A DNA stretch of 5,165 bases, from NCBI GenBank assembly GCA_018667205.1, contig JABIVN010000299.1, forward strand, positions 1 through 5,165, given 5' to 3'. Both the position numbers and the translations under genes were made by a program. Positions 5,134-5,165 of this stretch are shown here, one piece after another. This stretch comes from Gammaproteobacteria bacterium (lineage in GTDB: Bacteria; Pseudomonadota; Gammaproteobacteria; Pseudomonadales; Azotimanducaceae). Below the pieces are notes generated by a model. It did not search any database. It had not been told where the DNA came from and saw only the letters and a program-made list of their open reading frames with translations. Every line of letters starts with the position of its first letter. Position 1 is the first letter of the stretch.

Positions 5134-5165
5134 ATGAAATTTTCAAGCACATCTACTTATATCGC
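5134..5165 (+). CDS. Start of a further gene, possibly a MoxR-type AAA ATPase (3' cut)
   Basis: An ATG at 5134 is preceded by GGGAAG (5119-5124) at a spacing of nine bases, which makes a credible initiation site. Only eleven codons remain before the window ends: M-K-F-S-S-T-S-T-Y-I, with GC then fixing alanine. The pattern M-K-F-x-x-T-x-x-Y-(V/I)-A resembles the N-terminus I recall for a subgroup of MoxR-like AAA ATPases, which usually sit next to a von Willebrand A-domain protein. This is a recollection of a short motif only; the ATPase motifs would lie outside the window. That a gene starts here is likely, but its identity is tentative. Confidence 0.45.
   Translation, partial: MKFSSTSTYI

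Overview
The window looks like ordinary chromosomal DNA from a gammaproteobacterium. The left half is the conserved replication/recombination block dnaX - ybaB (ebfC) - recR. The right half is the block rnd (RNase D) - ycgL - ycgN. The proteins closely resemble, from memory, those of Escherichia and Pseudomonas. The recR-to-rnd junction differs from the E. coli order, where htpG follows recR. I would guess a marine or environmental lineage related to the Pseudomonas/Marinobacter/Cellvibrio groups, but the sequence here cannot settle the genus.

All supported genes are on the + strand and tightly packed. Positions 1-1818 hold dnaX without its first ~76 codons. Next is an 88-base AT-rich gap with a short direct repeat, then ybaB (1907-2239), recR one base later (2241-2834), and rnd after 15 bases (2850-3980). 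ycgL overlaps rnd by 4 bases (3977-4231), and ycgN overlaps ycgL by 8 bases (4224-4667). A small tandem-repeat spacer leads to an unrecognised membrane protein gene (4695-5045). An 88-base gap with a weak terminator-like hairpin follows, then the first 11 codons of another gene (from 5134). That stub resembles the N-terminus of a MoxR-type AAA ATPase. The spacing suggests one or two co-transcribed units. The only gaps large enough for internal promoters or terminators are 1819-1906 and 5046-5133.

DnaX supplies the clamp-loader subunit of DNA polymerase III, YbaB/EbfC is a nucleoid-associated DNA-binding protein, and RecR works with RecO/RecF in single-strand gap repair. RNase D trims tRNA and other small RNA 3' ends. 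YcgL and YcgN are conserved but poorly characterised, and YcgN is Cys-rich and probably binds metal.

I do not see a novel defence system, mobile element, CRISPR array or RNA gene. The most interesting structure lies in the dnaX linker. It carries a 77-bp hexanucleotide microsatellite coding for (Ser-Thr)n, then three tandem 15-base units with an in-frame A AAA AAC slippery heptamer and an adjoining hairpin just before the tau-specific C-terminal domain. This is a plausible but unproven site for making a short gamma-like product. Other points of note are a 16-bp tandem duplication across the ycgN stop codon and two strong hairpins inside coding sequence.
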